A DNA stretch of 64,000 nt from Symsagittifera roscoffensis (GCF_963678635.1 NC_087063.1:1156287-1220286); one strand, 5' to 3'; numbered from the stretch's first letter, positions 34,441 to 46,369 are shown. Made by a program: numbers and translations. The notes: generated by a model not told the origin, from the letters alone.

Positions 34441-35431
34441 TTAGCCGAGATTTGAAATATTTAGCTCAAAATGGGTCAACGTCGCGCTGAATGCAAATCC
34501 AGATCATCATTAAGCAAACTCTGAAACGTTTTAAAAATGCAGTTACTGCTTCTTTTCTTGGCCTTCATCCAATTTTTTTGCTCATATAAATTCAAATAAA
34601 ACAAATAAAATATCACAAAAAAGGTGATTGTTTAGGCAAATGTTTCATTCGACGAACTGATAGGGCTAGGGATGTTATTCACTCAAATATTGGGCGCCAT
34701 TAAGAAACTACCTTTATGGGAACACCACGGAGTTGATAGTGATAACATACTAGAAAACTTCTGGCAAAAAACGTCTTAGCATATATGTATGTCAGTATGT
34801 GAGACAATTTTTTGACAAGATTGACCTAGAACTGAAAGATTCCACAGAAAAAATTAAATCCTGATAACAAACAAAATTAGATCGCCTAAAATTGTAATGC
34901 AGATACTCTGGGATCAAATCCGAGTTTTTTCTTTTTTTCTTTCGGATCTTTTTTGAAAGAAGTCTCTACAGAAAATGGATAAAAAACTAGTAGTCTCTTA
35001 AAAATTCTGTGCTAATTGACCACAGACCGAGTGTTATGATATGTAGAGTTTTTTTCACTTTCCCCTTACATTTTAAATTCTTTTTTGAAAAATTATTTTC
35101 GAGTTGTCATAACGCAATGAAACTTCGCATATTAAACAAACTAATTGTGTGAACAGATTTGTTCTTCTTAATTTACATCGTAAACATCTTATACTTAGCC
35201 ATAATAACAAGAAAAACAATAAAGAAAATGAAAAAACTGAAGTGTGGAGGGAAATTGAAAACAGCAAAAACTTATTTCGGTTTGAATATTTCAAGGGTTA
35301 GATTTAGGAGACTTATGGTTAATTGAACCATTTTGTTTTAAATTAAATTCTAATACGAACTCATGATACAGTGGATACACATAACACAGTCAACGATAAA
35401 TAAATTGATAAAATGATGAACTGCATGCAAC
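34441..35431. other. intergenic region between CEP126-like and ARL6-like genes
   Basis: Expected to hold the CEP126-like promoter and 5' UTR and the ARL6-like 3' UTR (both genes on the minus strand). No recognisable promoter motif. The sequence is AT-rich. Confidence 0.45.
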
Positions 35432-35977
35432 TTATTTTTTTCCGGATACTTGATTCGACAACCAGCTGAAACCATCCGTTAGACCATCGCCGCTGATAGC
35501 GTTTGAATCGCATATATTCCAATTGTTTGTTTTTAAAGATGTTAACTCTAATATTTGAGATACTTCTGCTGCAGTTTTGTGCCCTCTCACATCTTTTTTA
35601 TTACTGAGAACGAGAATTGGAACTCTTCTACTTTTTATTGCGGCGTTATCTATTACCATTTCGAACTCGTCCTTCGCTACAGCCAAGCGAAGTTCGTCTG
35701 ATCCATCAACAACGAAAACAATACCGTCTGCTTCGCTGAAATATTTTGACCATAAATCTCTGTATTTGCTACTACCTGACATATCAATACAAGATGCTGT
35801 CAATCCCGAACCTGGTATTCTCACTCGCTGAATTGCAAATCCTACAGTTGGAACAACATCTGAGTCCCTCTGGTTAGCTGGGAGCAGCGAATTGATTATC
35901 GTTGTTTTACCGCTATTATCTAAGCCCAGCACTAGAAGGTGTTTTTGATTTTTCGACGAGCTATTGGACGCACCCAT
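35432..35977 (-). CDS. ARL6: ARL6/BBS3-like small GTPase, single exon
   Basis: A 181-codon frame, close to human ARL6 (186). ARL6 is an Arf-family GTPase that, bound to GTP, recruits the BBSome coat to membranes at the ciliary base. The P-loop GLDNSGKT is at residues 18-25, switch I PTVGF at 43-47, switch II DMSG at 65-68 with YRDLW following, guanine-specificity NKKD at 126-129, and a C-terminal WNICDSNAI matching the human WHICASDAI. DMSG with YR and W is diagnostic for ARL6 among Arf-like proteins. Gly2 could be acylated (MGAS). The catalytic Gln after DMSG (DMSGQ in human) is Ser here. The frame is intact and intronless, whereas vertebrate ARL6 has several exons, so this could be a retrocopy or reflect intron loss. 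The start follows family length. Confidence 0.92.
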   Translation of the reverse strand: MGASNSSSKNQKHLLVLGLDNSGKTTIINSLLPANQRDSDVVPTVGFAIQRVRIPGSGLTASCIDMSGSSKYRDLWSKYFSEADGIVFVVDGSDELRLAVAKDEFEMVIDNAAIKSRRVPILVLSNKKDVRGHKTAAEVSQILELTSLKTNNWNICDSNAISGDGLTDGFSWLSNQVSGKK

Positions 35978-36150
35978 GATACTTGTTAAATGAAGAAGCT
36001 ATTGACTGGTACAAACGCTCTAAATTATGAGCAATAATGAGACCCATGAAAGGCGATGACCAAAACCTCAGATTTCATCTGAAAAAGCACAAACGAATTT
36101 CATCAGCTCTGAATATTTAAAACAACTTCATTGTTTCTATCATCTTCACA
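35978..36150. other. short intergenic region upstream of ARL6-like
   Basis: Presumed promoter and 5' UTR of the ARL6-like gene. It is bounded on the other side by the 5' part of the LINE array. No motif recognised. Confidence 0.4.
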
Positions 36151-36750
36151 AAAATGTACATAGCTTGTGTTTCTTTTCCCCCCGATTTTAACTACCCAAA
36201 GAAAGCTCGTAAGAGGTCATCGGTGGCATCATATTAAGGAGCGTTCAGATTCTAAAGAAAAATAATGTCTCAACTTCGAGAAAAAATTAAGAGCCACGTG
36301 AGAAAAACAGCCAAAATCCGCAACAAAAATCGATCAATGTTATTACGAGTGAAAGCTGAAAAAGGTCCCTATGCGGACAATAGATCGAAAATGAGTATTG
36401 CATGCAGATGCTTCCAGTGCTGCATTTCACCACAAAAGGAATCAATCCATTTTGATTTTATTAAACATCACATGCAAATTGTTGAATTGCGTTGTTGAAC
36501 GAAAATTTGTTTTCGAGAAACTATAGATTTGAAAAGGATATATAACAGTAGAAGTCCACAAGTTTACAATATACGCAAGTTTACAAGTTTAAAACTTTTT
36601 ATAGTTTAAGTTTACAAGTTTACGCACGTGCAATATAGTTGATGTTTTTGACTTCTGATTTCTACATTTTGAAAGAGAAAAATCTAATTTTTTTTTCAAG
36701 TATACCTACGGGTGAAGGCTTTTTTGCCCCCCATTGAGTAAAACCAAGTC

Positions 36751-37995
36751 ATGAGTCAACAACAACTGACGGAATCTCAGCTACCAATTACTCACGAAGT
36801 GCTGATTGAAACGGAGACAAATTTCAGAAATGCGCTAACAGCAAACAAATCGACGACACAAACAAAACAAATCCAAATAATCAAAATCATCCCCCCATTC
36901 TCGAGAGAAATTGTATGGTCAACTGAAAATCTGGCGCAGGCATATCGAAGTTGTGCTTCCGATATACTTAAACAATTCCCCACAACAATGCAACAGAAGA
37001 TGACAATCTCAAAAACAATAACCGTGACGAAAGATGACCGCAAACTTCATACACTGACAGTTATTGCTCCCCCCGAAGCAGAGCATTTCATAACTAGCAT
37101 CAAAAGCGAAGGAATCATTCTACTTAACAGGACGGTATTTCCCATGGGATGCTTTCCAAGGTCTCATAGACCCAAGAACATTTACCCTAAACTAGCAAAA
37201 ATCAAATTGTCGAACTTGCCTTATGTATGCAACGATATCGAAGCGAAATTAATTCTCCAATTACCAGAAGACATAATTCATAGCCCCATATTCCAACGTG
37301 AGACCTGTATCGTAACTGAACCGGGTCAGTATGTTTACACAGGAAGAGCAATTTTAGAAGTTAAAATACAAAACGAAAAACAAGAGAAAAAGCTGAAGGA
37401 CTGGTCTTATAAATCGAGAATGGATGGCTTCAAAATGTGGGAAGGTGTAGAAATCTCGTTTCACATACCTTCACTACATGAATGTCAAAAATGCAAGATG
37501 TCTGGACGCCAAGAAAAAGGTCATCACGATGATTGGTGTAACATAGGGAACCAAATAACCAAAAATCCAAATAATCACTACCCACAAAAACCAAGCTCCA
37601 ATAATGCCAGCGACGAGAAAAACGATGACGAAACAACAAGCGATAAGTTTTGTAATGGTACCGAAAATGAAGAAGATAAGAATGTTGAAGCACCACCATC
37701 TGGAGTTTTGATTGATGAATCTAAAACAAACAGTGCAGCTACTCCAAGCGAAGAAAAACAAAAGGATGAGGTTCTCAACAATCAGGTCGTAGATTTTCAT
37801 TCTTACTCTGCAAAAGAAAAAAAAGACAAATTAAATATCGAAAATAACAAACGAAAATGTTCCTCTGACGGAAGAATGCTTACAAAAAGAGAGCGTGAAA
37901 CTTCACCAACCTCTTGGTCAATTTTAACACGGAAGAAAGGGCCAAAAATGAAATCTAAAAATAACGGAAAAGACTTGGCTGGAGGGAAGTTTTAG
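36751..37995 (+). CDS. LINE ORF1 protein (nucleic-acid binding)
   Basis: An intact 414-codon frame. ORF1 proteins coat the LINE RNA. After a folded-looking region (residues about 45-235) comes a zinc-knuckle-like CQKCKMSG...HHDDWC (C-X2-C-X9/10-H-X3/4-C, about residues 242-260), then an acidic, Asn/Lys-rich tail. The stop (37993-37995) is 11 bases before the presumed ORF2 ATG at 38007. A diverged relic of the same protein occurs at 46590-46900. Host origin is unlikely because the frame is directly linked to an endonuclease/RT frame and repeated elsewhere. Confidence 0.8.
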   Translation: MSQQQLTESQLPITHEVLIETETNFRNALTANKSTTQTKQIQIIKIIPPFSREIVWSTENLAQAYRSCASDILKQFPTTMQQKMTISKTITVTKDDRKLHTLTVIAPPEAEHFITSIKSEGIILLNRTVFPMGCFPRSHRPKNIYPKLAKIKLSNLPYVCNDIEAKLILQLPEDIIHSPIFQRETCIVTEPGQYVYTGRAILEVKIQNEKQEKKLKDWSYKSRMDGFKMWEGVEISFHIPSLHECQKCKMSGRQEKGHHDDWCNIGNQITKNPNNHYPQKPSSNNASDEKNDDETTSDKFCNGTENEEDKNVEAPPSGVLIDESKTNSAATPSEEKQKDEVLNNQVVDFHSYSAKEKKDKLNIENNKRKCSSDGRMLTKRERETSPTSWSILTRKKGPKMKSKNNGKDLAGGKF

Positions 37996-38006
37996 CAAAA
38001 ATTTCT

Positions 38007-41000
38007 ATGTGCGAAAAACCAGATATTTTTTCCGTTAATATTTTTAGCATAGGAAATCCAGCTAAATTACACTCACTTGTCAAAAAATGCCAACTTTAAA
38101 AAAATCGCCCAGTTTCATTTTGTGCATTCAGGAAGCAAAAATATCGAAACTTACAAATATACATTTGAGTTTACTGGATAAATATAATGTTTTATTCGAT
38201 TTCATCCCGGGCTCAAATAATTCTGGTGGTTTCTTAACGTTATGGTCATCAAACTTGAGTCCTGCAAAAAGAATTGCTTCAAGTACAGGTTTTCAATTGT
38301 TAAAAATTGTCAAACTTGATTGGTTTGTTATCAACGTTTATGCGAACCCAATTTAATTCCGAGCAACTTTGAATTCCCTGAAATTAAGCATCAGATTTTT
38401 ACCTAACAAATCGAAAATTATCATAATGGGTGACTTTAATGCGCTGAGTTATGATAATATTAACAGTTCTTCAATACTTAAGTTAAATGATGCACTTATC
38501 AAACGATTTACCCAACTCAAAGAACAAATTCTTGACTGATTTGGTTTTGTTGATTTTGCACTCAAGAATGATTTTTGTGATTATACACATTATAACAAAC
38601 ACAATAAAACTTTTGCACGCATAGATTATGTCTTCTTAAAATTCGAAACAGAGTATGATTCTATGCAAAGCATTCAAATAACAATATCTGATCATTTGCT
38701 CTTACACGTTTTGTTAAGCCATCTAACTTGTATCAGCGCGGCCCTAGTTACTGTAAATTAAATGAAGAAATTTTAAACAACAACGCCAGCTTAATTCGTG
38801 AAGACCTAAAAAACTTTTACGAAAACGAATCACCAAGTAGTTACGAAAACTTTAAGCACAATTTTCGTGACCTTCTGAGGTTTATTCAAGAGAACAAAAA
38901 GCGTGTAGATCAGAAAGAACTTAATTTATTGAAGTATCACGAAAATGTTCTCAGAGATTGCATTCACAGCGAAAAGGTCCCAACACTAATTTGATTGAAA
39001 AATATCATTTGTTGCTGGAACATCTTCAAAAAGTTTCCAAGGAAAAAGATTTTTCAGATTATCAGAACGTTTATTATACGGATGAAGATATTCTTAATCA
39101 ATTTCGAAAGTATTTTTCAAATTTTTTTTCCAATAGTTCTACAACAGACTCCGATCAACTACTAAAGACATTTTTATCAAAAAATAAACTCGAAAAAAAT
39201 GAGAATGATGGCTATAATTACTTTACAGAAGATGAAATTCACTTGGCTATAAACAAATTGAATTTGAAAAGCTCGCCTGGAGTAGACGGCCTTACTTCTA
39301 AGCTATACAAGACTTTCACGGATGACTTTTGTTCAATTTTAGCTAAAGTTTTTAATCATTTTGTTCATGGTGGAAAACTTCCAAACAGTTTTCATTTAGC
39401 AATAATCAAACTAATCCCGAAATCTGAAAATGCCATAGCAGTACAAGATTTTTGCCCCATCAGCCTTATGAATACTGACGCGAAAATCTTTGCCCATGTA
39501 GTCTGTAATCGAATTAAAAATGACCTTTGCAAAGTTGTAAAAAACCATCAGCACGCGTATTTGCCTGGAAGACAAATGCACACAGCAATACGAAAACTGA
39601 AAAAAGCGATTACTCCAGAACGATTGGCTACCCGAGGTTCATGTGCTGTAAAATTAGACTTTTCTAAAGCATTTGACAGAGTTGACAGATCACTTCTCAT
39701 CAAAATTTTGAAAGGGTTAAACCTTGATGAGCTTTCAGTTAGAGCTATTGAAACTTTGTATTTAGACTCAAAAGCAGTAATTGAGATAAATGGTTTTTTA
39801 TCAGCCAGCTTCAAAATTCATCGCGGTGTGAGACAAGGTTGCCCTCTTTCCGCATTTTTATTCATAGTTTTTATCGAACCCCTTCTTCAAGCAATTGAAT
39901 CTACAGAAGCAATTGAAGGTTTCGGGATATTGTGCCCCAAACTAGTTTCATTTGCAGACGACATAACTTGCCTTATCAAAATCCGATGTATTGACAGGTT
40001 GTTTCGCTTAATCGATACATTTTGCAAACAAACTCAAATGATGATTAACATAAGTAAAAGCGAAGTGCTTTCCATACCTGATTTATCACCCTATAAATCA
40101 GTCAAGGAAACAAAAATACTTGGTGTCTTGTTTTACACTTCCCAAAAAATTGAAAATATTGAATTATTGTTGAGTTCACAAATTCAAAAACATCGAGGGT
40201 TAATTTCACTAAGTAAATCTTTGAGGGCCAAATCATTAACACTGTCAGTTTATGTTCTCCCTAAGTTTTTTCATTTGGCTCGTCATACTACAGTTAACTT
40301 GGATACTGTTAGTAAATGCCAAGAATTATTAAATACAGAATTGAAAAAAAAAACAAGCAGACTCGACATAAGAAAAGAAGTTTTATATCACCCCATCTTA
40401 GATGGTGGGATAGGCTTACCATGCCTACAACTTAAACTTTTTAGTATGAAAATTATCGATTTCTTTGCTTCTGAAATGTCAGATCAAAATAGTTTATTAC
40501 CAACAAATTCAATTTTACCGAAAGAAATCAAAAATTTGTTGAGAAATACGAACATCTCTATTGAAATAAGTTCAAGTGATTTTGCAATATTTTCAAACAG
40601 TACCAATAGCCGTTTAATTATAACAATACAGACAAAATCGCGAGATGTTTATTATTTCTGCTTACAAAACTGTAGTTTTCATCGAGCTGTGATTTTCCGC
40701 TTGGGTTTTGCAGCAAACCGTTACTTCTGTTCAGAAGAAGAATTGATTAAATTTACAGGCAAAATTTGCAAAAATTCAATGCTTGATGTATGGGAAAAAA
40801 ACTTTCTTTATAAATTTGCATACGCTGTTTTTAAAGATCGAAAAAAGCGGTGGTTTTTATTTCTCGAGAATGCCCCCGAATGTTTCTATTGTATTTAGAA
40901 TGCGAAACATTCGAACACTTAATTTTCAGTTGTCCCTCGCTACAACCTTCAAGAAACATATTACAGATTAACAATTGGCGTGACGTTTTTGTATCAACCA

Positions 41001-41140
41001 ACATTGCAAGACTTAAGTATGTTGTTTCGGTTATTCGTGGTGCATATTCAAAATCATCGACGTCATGGAAAATCAACTTGCAAACATTTGTGTCATGGGA
41101 AGTATGGAAGATGAGAAATACAAATTGCTCCTTCTGATCT
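38007..41140 (+). pseudogene. LINE copy A ORF2: endonuclease-reverse transcriptase, broken
   Basis: The longest fragment is at 38958-40898 (646 codons). It holds the RT core with the conserved blocks KLDFSKAFDRVD, GVRQGCPLSAFLF and SFADDIT (catalytic D-D), then the thumb. Upstream endonuclease fragments carry MGDFNAL, and downstream (about 40903-41140) the finger segment ECETFEHLIFSCP lies in a shifted frame. The protein would nick target DNA and reverse-transcribe its own RNA. At least six lesions preclude activity. Confidence 0.85.
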
Positions 41141-41470
41141 AAACTATAAGGTAATGTAAGACTTCAGCAACAAACCAGGAAACCCGGTATCCGGTAAAAC
41201 TAATGTCAATTGAACAAATATGATGTTATTTGTTGTACATTTTGATTACGAAACTCTTAACTAAACAAGTTTAATTTACAATTTGAAAAAAAAAAAAAAA
41301 AAAAAAAACAATAACAGCGAAATGTTACAATAACAACGAATGCTTACAAAAAGAGAGCGTTAAACTTCACCAACCTCTTGGTCAGTTTTAACACGGAAGA
41401 AAGGGCCAAAAATGAAATCTAAAAATAACGGAAAAGACTTGGCTGGAGGGAAGTTTTAGCAAAAATTTCT

Positions 41471-42460
41471 ATGTGCGAAAAACCAGATATTTTTTCCGTT
41501 AATATTTTTAGCATAGGAAATCCAGCTAAATTACACTCACTTGTCAAAAAATGCCAAGTTTTAAAAAAATCGCCCAGTTTCATTTTGTGCATTCAGGAAG
41601 CAAAAATATCGAAACTTACAAATATACATTTGAGTTTACTGGATAAATATAATGTTTTATTCGATTTCATCCCGGGCTCAAATAATTCTGGTGGTTTCTT
41701 AACGTTATGGTCATCAAACTTGAGTCCTGCAAAAAGAATTGCTTCAAGTACAGGTTTTCAATTGTTAAAAATTGTCAAACTTGATTGGATTGTTATCAAC
41801 GTTTATGCGAACCCAATTTCATTCCGAGCAACTTTGAATTCCCTGAAATTAAGCATCAGATTTTTACCTAACAAATCGAAAATTATCATGATGGGTGACT
41901 TTAATGCGCTGAGTTATGATAATATTAACAGTTCTTCAATACTTAAGTTAAATGATGCACTTATCAAACGATTTACCCAACTCAAAGAACAAATTCTTGA
42001 CTGTTTTGGTTTTGTTGATTTTGCACTCAAGAATGATTTTTGTGATTATACACATTATGACAAACACAATAAAACTTTTGCACGCATAGATTATGTCTTC
42101 TTAAAATTCGAAACAGAGTATGATTCTATGCAAAGCATTCAAATATCAATATCTGATCATTTGCTCTTACACGTTTTTGTTAAGCCATCTAACTTGTATC
42201 AGCGCGGCCCTAGTTACTGGAAATTAAATGAAGAAATTTTAAACAACAACGCCAGCTTAATTCGTGAAGACCTAAAAAACTTTTACGAAAACGAATCACC
42301 AAGTAGTTACGAAAACTTTAAGCACAATTTTCGTGACCTTCTGAGGTTTATTCAAGAGAACAAAAAGCGTGTAGATCAGAAAGAACTTAATTTATTGAAG
42401 TATCACGAAAATGTTCTCAGAGATTGCATTCACAGCGAAAAGGTCCCAACACTAATTTGA
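41471..42460 (+). CDS. LINE copy B ORF2 N-terminal part: APE endonuclease, intact frame
   Basis: A 329-codon frame with the apurinic-endonuclease signature in order: IQEAK (metal-binding E), MGDFNAL (D/N), ARIDYVF (D) and SDHLLL (catalytic D-H). This is the best-preserved endonuclease in the array. It ends prematurely at TGA 42458-42460, because a base is missing in the linker (near 42437) compared with copy C, and the RT continues in another frame from about 42424. Confidence 0.82.
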   Translation: MCEKPDIFSVNIFSIGNPAKLHSLVKKCQVLKKSPSFILCIQEAKISKLTNIHLSLLDKYNVLFDFIPGSNNSGGFLTLWSSNLSPAKRIASSTGFQLLKIVKLDWIVINVYANPISFRATLNSLKLSIRFLPNKSKIIMMGDFNALSYDNINSSSILKLNDALIKRFTQLKEQILDCFGFVDFALKNDFCDYTHYDKHNKTFARIDYVFLKFETEYDSMQSIQISISDHLLLHVFVKPSNLYQRGPSYWKLNEEILNNNASLIREDLKNFYENESPSSYENFKHNFRDLLRFIQENKKRVDQKELNLLKYHENVLRDCIHSEKVPTLI

Positions 42461-43474
42461 TTGAAAAATATCATTTGTTGCTGGAACATCTTCAAAAAGT
42501 TTCCAAGGAAAAAGATTTTTCAGATTATCAGAACGTTTATTATACGGATGAAGATATTCTTAATCAATTTCGAAAGTATTTTTCAAATTTTTTTTCCAAT
42601 AGTTCTACAACAGACTCCGATCAACTACTAAAGACATTTTTATCAAAAAATAAACTCGAAAAAAATGAGAATGATGGCTATAATTACTTTACAGAAGATG
42701 AAATTCACTTGGCTATAAACAAATTGAATTTGAAAAGCTCGCCTGGAGCAGACGGCCTTACTTCTAAGCTATACAAGACTTTCACGGATGACTTTTGTTC
42801 AATTTTAGCTAAAGTTTTTAATCATTTTGTTCATGGTGGAAAACTTCCAAACAGTTTTTATTTAGCAATAATCAAACTAATCCCGAAATCTGAAAATGCC
42901 ATAGCAGTACAAGATTTTTGCCCCATCAGCCTTATGAATACTGACGCGAAAATCTTTGCCCATGTAGTCTGTAATCGAATTAAAAATGACCTTTGCAAAG
43001 TTGTAAAAAACCATCAGCACGCGTATTTGCCTGGAAGACAAATGCACACAGCAATACGAAAACTGAAAAAAGCGATTACTCCAGAACGATTGGCTACCCG
43101 AGGTTCATGTGCTGTAAAATTAGACTTTTCTAAAGCATTTGACAGAGTTGACAGATCACTTCTCATCAAAATTTTGAAAGGGTTAAACCTTGATGAGCTT
43201 TCAGTTAGAGCTATTGAAACTTTGTATTTAGACTCAAAAGCAGTAATTGAGATAAATGGTTTTTTATCAGCCAGCTTCAAAATTCATCGCGGTGTGAGAC
43301 AAGGTTGCCCTCTTTCCGCATTTTTATTCATAGTTTTTATCGAACCCCTTCTTCAAGCAATTGAATCTACAGAAGCAATTGAAGGTTTCGGGATATTGTG
43401 CCCCAAACTAGTTTCATTTGCAGACGACATAACTTGCCTTATCAAAATCCGATGTATTGACAGGTTGTTTCGCT
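42424..43474 (+). pseudogene. LINE copy B reverse transcriptase, truncated
   Basis: Open from 42424 through the FADDIT motif (KLDFSKAFDRVD, GVRQGCPLSAFLF present), then cut at the junction with copy C. The thumb and C-terminal domain are absent. The open frame running on to 43599 past the junction is translation of copy C endonuclease DNA in the wrong frame. Confidence 0.82.
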
Positions 43475-43478
43475 GTCT

Positions 43479-46369
43479 CGATTTACCCAACTCAAAGAAC
43501 AAATTCCTGACTGTTTTGGTTTTGTTGATTTTGCACTCAAGAATGATTTTTGTGATTATACACATTATGACAAACACAATAAAACTTTTGCACGCATAGA
43601 TTATGTCTTCTTAAAATTCGAAACAGAGTATGATTCTATGCAAAGCATTCAAATATCAATATCTGATCATTTGCTCTTACACGGTTTTACTAAGCCATCT
43701 AACTTGTATCAGCGCGGCCCTAGTTACTGGAAATTAAATGAAGAAATTTTAAACAACAACGCCAGCTTAATTCGTGAAGACCTAAAAAACGTTTACGAAA
43801 ATGAATCACCAAGTAGTTACGAAAAATTTAAGCACAATTTTCGTGACCTTCTGAGGTTTATTCAAGAGAACAAAAAGCGTGTAGATCAGAAAGAACTTAT
43901 TTTATTGAAGTATCACGAAAATGTTCTCAGAGATTGCATTCACAGCGGAAAAGATCCGAACCCTAATTTGATTGAAAAAAAATCATTTGGTGCTGGAACA
44001 TCTTCAAAAAGTTTCCAAGGAAAAAGATTTTTCAGATTATCGAAAAATTCAGAAAACTCTCAGCTATACATTCGAGGGTGTTCCCAAATTTTATAGTCAA
44101 TGGACATCAAAGAACACAATTAACTCAATCAAGCGAATTCAAGTGGATCAGAACGTTTATCATACGGATGAAGATATTCTTAATCAATTTCGAAAGTATT
44201 TTTCAAATTTTTTTTCCAATAGTTCTACAACAGACTCCGATCAACTACTAAAGACATTTTTATCAAAACATAAACTCGAAAAAAATGCGAATGATGGCTA
44301 TAATTACTTTACAGAAGATGAAATTCACTTGGCTATAAACAAATTGAATTTGAAAAGCTCGCCTGGACCAGACGGCCTTACTTCTTAGCTATACAAGACT
44401 TTCACGGATGAGTTTTGTTCAATTTTAGCTAAAGTTTTTAATCATTTTGTTCATGGTGGAAAACTTCCAAACAGTTTTTATTTAGCAATAATCAAACTAA
44501 TCCCGAAATCTGAAAATGCCATAGCAGTACAAGATTTTCGCCCCATCAGCCTTATGAATACTGACGCGAAAATATTTGCCCATGTAGTCTGTAATCGAAT
44601 TAAGAATGACCTTTGCAAACCATCAGCACGCGTATTTGCCTGGAAGACAAATGCAGACAGCAATACGAAAATTGAAAAAAGTGATTACTCCAGAACGATT
44701 GGCTACCCGAGGTTCATGTGGTGTAAAATTAGACTTTTCTAAAGCATTTGACAGAGTTGACAGATCACTTCTCATCAAAATTTTGAAAGGGTTAAACCTT
44801 GATGAGCTTTCAGTTAGAGCTATTGAAACTTTGTATTTAGACTCAAAAGCAGTAATTGAGATAAATGGTTTTTTATCAGCCAGCTTCAAAATTCATCGCG
44901 GTGTGAGACAAGGTTGCCCTCTTTCCGCATTTTTATTCATAGTTTTTATCGAACCCCTTCTTCAAGCAATTGAATCTACAGAAGCAATTGAAGGTTTCGG
45001 GATATTGTGCCCCAAACTAGTTTCATTTGCAGACGACATAACTTGATTTATCAAAATCCGATGTATTGACAGGTTGTTTCGCTTAATCGATACATTTTGC
45101 AAACAAACTCAAATGATGATTAACATAAGTAAAAGCGAAGTGCTTTCCATACCTGATTTATCACCCTATAAATCAGTCAAGGAAACAAAAATACTTGGTG
45201 TCTTGTTTTACACTTCCCAAAAAATTGAAAATATTGAATTATTGTTGAGTTCACAAATTCAAAAACATCGAGGGTTAATTTCACTAAGTAAATCTTTGAG
45301 GGCCAAATCATTAACACTGTCAGTTTATGTTCTCCCTAAGTTTTTTCATTTGGCTCGTCATACTACAGTTAACTTGGATACTGTTAGTAAATGCCAAGAA
45401 TTATTAAATACAGAATTGAAAAAAACAAGCAGACTCGACATAAGAAAAGAAGTTTTATATCACCCCATCTTAGATGGTGGGATAGGCTTACCATGCCTAC
45501 AACTTAAACTTTTTAGTATGAAAATTATCGATTTCTTTGCTTCTGAAATGTCAGATCAAAATAGGTTATTACCAACAAATTCAATTTTACCGAAAGAAAT
45601 CAAAAATTTGTTGAGAAATACGAACATCTCTATTGAAATAAGTTCAAGTGATTTTGCAATATTTTCAAACAGTACCAATAGCCGTTTAATTATAACAATA
45701 CAGACAAAATCGCGAGATGTTTATTATTTCTGCTTACAAAACTGTAGTTTTCATCGAGCTGTGATTTTCCGCTTGGGTTTTGCAGCAAACCGTTACCTCT
45801 GTTCAGAAGAAGAATTGATTAAATTTACAGGCAAAATTTGCAAAAATTCAATGCTTGATGTATGGGAAAAAAACTTTCTTTATAAATTTGCATACGCTGT
45901 TTTTAAAGATCGAGAAAAGCGGTGGTTTTTATTTCTCGAGAATGCCCCCGAATCTTTCTATTGTAATTTAGAATGCGAAACATTCGAACACCTAATTTTC
46001 AGTTGTCCCTCGCTACAACCTTCAAGAAACATATTACAGAATAATAATTGGCGTGACGTTTTTGTATCAACCAATATTGCAATACTTAAGTATGTTGTTT
46101 CGGTTATTCGTGGTGCATATTCAAAATCATCGACGTCATGGAAAATCAACTTGCAAACATTTGTGTCATGGGAAGTAAGGAAGATGAGAAATACAAATTG
46201 CTCTTTCTGATATAAACTATAAGGAAATGTAAGACTTCAGCAACAAACCAGGATACCCGGTATCCGGCAAAAGTAATATCAATTGAACAAATATGATGTT
46301 ATTTGTTGTACATATTGATTATGAAACTCTTAACTAAACAAATTTAATTTACAATTTGAAAAAAAAAAA
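43479..46369 (+). mobile_element. LINE copy C, 5'-truncated
   Basis: Starts inside the endonuclease domain (equivalent to 41968 in copy B) and ends with the family 3' UTR and a short A11 tail (46359-46369). Four bases (gtct) at 43475-43478 match neither parent at the B-C junction. It carries a 108-base segment (44041-44148) that A and B lack. Breaks: an extra base near 43975, a stop at 44386-44388, an 11-base deletion near 44619, and a stop at 45045-45047 just after FADDIT. Confidence 0.85.
45074..46210 (+). pseudogene. LINE copy C ORF2 C-terminal part
   Basis: A 378-codon open fragment covering the RT thumb and C-terminal region, with the cysteine/histidine motif ECETFEHLIFSCP typical of LINE ORF2 C-termini. 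It is separated from the RT core by a TGA right after the catalytic FADDIT. It keeps the base missing in copy A, so the natural end of ORF2 is seen here (stop at 46208-46210). Confidence 0.8.

Larger units (their letters stand above)
36155..41308 (+). mobile_element. LINE copy A, near full length, defective (L1/Tx1-like)
   Basis: Consists of a 5' leader (also seen at 50150-50450), ORF1, then ORF2 with APE endonuclease, reverse transcriptase and C-terminal zinc motif, a short 3' UTR, and an A23 tail at 41286-41308. ORF2 is broken by a base deletion near 38092, stops at 38354-38356 and 38537-38539, deletions near 38712 and 38970, and one near 40890. Two-ORF organisation with APE and a CCHC-type ORF1 fits the L1/Tx1 group. 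The exact clade needs a tree. Confidence 0.85.
41309..43474 (+). mobile_element. LINE copy B, 5'- and 3'-truncated
   Basis: Begins directly after the poly(A) tail of copy A, within the last part of ORF1 (matches from about 37845). It proceeds through the endonuclease and RT core and stops abruptly after the FADDIT block, where copy C starts. There is no 3' UTR or poly(A). It shares with copy A the 108-base deletion and the one-base deletion at the EN-RT linker. Confidence 0.85.

Noticed and set aside
35577-35831. Plus-strand frame opposite the ARL6-like gene
   Set aside because: Antisense shadow of a clearly recognised GTPase.
36265-36498. 77-codon Lys/Arg-rich and Cys-containing frame upstream of LINE ORF1
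   Set aside because: The homologous leader at 50150-50450 does not keep the frame, and the position is that of a LINE 5' leader.
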